Assembly: GCA_013817135.1 (NCBI GenBank)
Contig: JACDDF010000199.1
Location: 1-5,376 of the forward strand
Source: Nitrospirales bacterium
Lineage (GTDB): Bacteria; Nitrospirota; Nitrospiria; Nitrospirales; UBA8639
Direction: 5' to 3'
Length of the DNA stretch: 5,376 bases
Shown: piece by piece, positions 5,212 through 5,376 of the stretch
Position numbering within the stretch: position 1 is the stretch's first letter
Layout of the letters: every line of letters begins with the position of its first letter
Notes under the pieces: generated by a model
Databases searched by the model: none
The model's input: the letters and a program-made list of their open reading frames with translations, nothing else
Told to the model about the DNA's origin: nothing
Made by a program: the position numbers and the translations under genes

Positions 5212-5376
5212 GTGCCGCATTTCTTCGGAATATTACGGATGGCATTGGGCATACTCCGTTAGTACGATTAAACCGGCTTTCCCCTGCAGGAGGAGCCACG
5301 ATATATGGGAAGGCGGAGTTTTACAATCCCGGCGGCAGCGTCAAAGACCGCATTTGTCTGAATATGATTGATGAGG
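5208..5376 (+). CDS. Cysteine synthase (CysK/CysM family), N-terminal part (cut by window edge)
   Basis: PLP-dependent beta-replacement enzyme that makes cysteine from an activated serine and a sulfur donor. The 56 visible codons show the family start ITDGIGHTPLVRLNRL (9-24) and the cofactor motif NPGGSVKDRI (40-49), in which K46 should form the Schiff base with PLP. The start is GTG at 5208, overlapping the carrier stop as GTGA. This is the only start that keeps the conserved N-terminus, and the overlap suggests translational coupling. GGGCGGTGG just upstream may serve as a weak ribosome binding site while encoding the carrier's Gly tail. Whether it takes O-acetylserine and sulfide (CysK) or O-phosphoserine and a protein thiocarboxylate (mycobacterial CysM) cannot be told from this part. 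The neighbour favours the latter. Confidence 0.92.
   Translation, partial: MSAAFLRNITDGIGHTPLVRLNRLSPAGGATIYGKAEFYNPGGSVKDRICLNMIDE

Noticed and set aside
5165..5371. 68-codon plus-strand reading frame across the carrier/cysteine synthase junction
   Set aside because: Out-of-frame shadow. The frame from GTG 5208 gives clear cysteine synthase sequence with the PLP lysine.

Overview
The window looks like a stretch of chromosome from a Gram-negative bacterium of moderate GC content. The signs are an NhaA-type antiporter, a signal-peptide-bearing DUF4412 protein that is probably periplasmic, a DeaD/CsdA-type RNA helicase, and a REP-like inverted repeat. The species cannot be read from the sequence. 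A Nitrospirota-like or proteobacterial source would fit the gene content, but that is a low-confidence inference. There are no phage, insertion-sequence, CRISPR, tRNA or rRNA signatures.

Layout, left to right. (1) On the minus strand, the first 135 codons of an NhaA Na+/H+ antiporter run off the left edge. (2) Next, also on the minus strand, is a 279-residue exported DUF4412 protein with a methionine-rich centre and a near-perfect ribosome binding site. (3) A 555-bp divergent intergenic region follows. It has no credible gene but an unusual density of inverted repeats, including a terminator-like hairpin that faces the DUF4412 gene. (4) On the plus strand is a complete 586-residue DEAD-box RNA helicase with a DbpA/CsdA-type RNA-binding domain. 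(5) A 344-bp intergenic region carries a 79-bp double-hairpin REP/BIME-like element. (6) A complete 244-residue Sir2-family NAD-dependent deacylase has the Tyr-x-x-Arg signature of SIRT5/CobB-type enzymes. (7) After a probable terminator comes a 66-residue ThiS/MoaD-like sulfur carrier. (8) This overlaps by 4 bp the start of a PLP-dependent cysteine synthase that runs off the right edge.

Functionally, the last two genes form a translationally coupled pair that fits protein-thiocarboxylate-dependent cysteine synthesis, like the CysO/CysM pair of Mycobacterium tuberculosis. The carrier ends Gly-Gly-Gly-Ala, not in a bare Gly-Gly. This suggests that a JAMM-type protease must trim it before activation, as with the HcyS-Ala carrier of Wolinella. 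This is the most interesting point in the window. The other genes are individually ordinary housekeeping or stress functions with no evident shared pathway.
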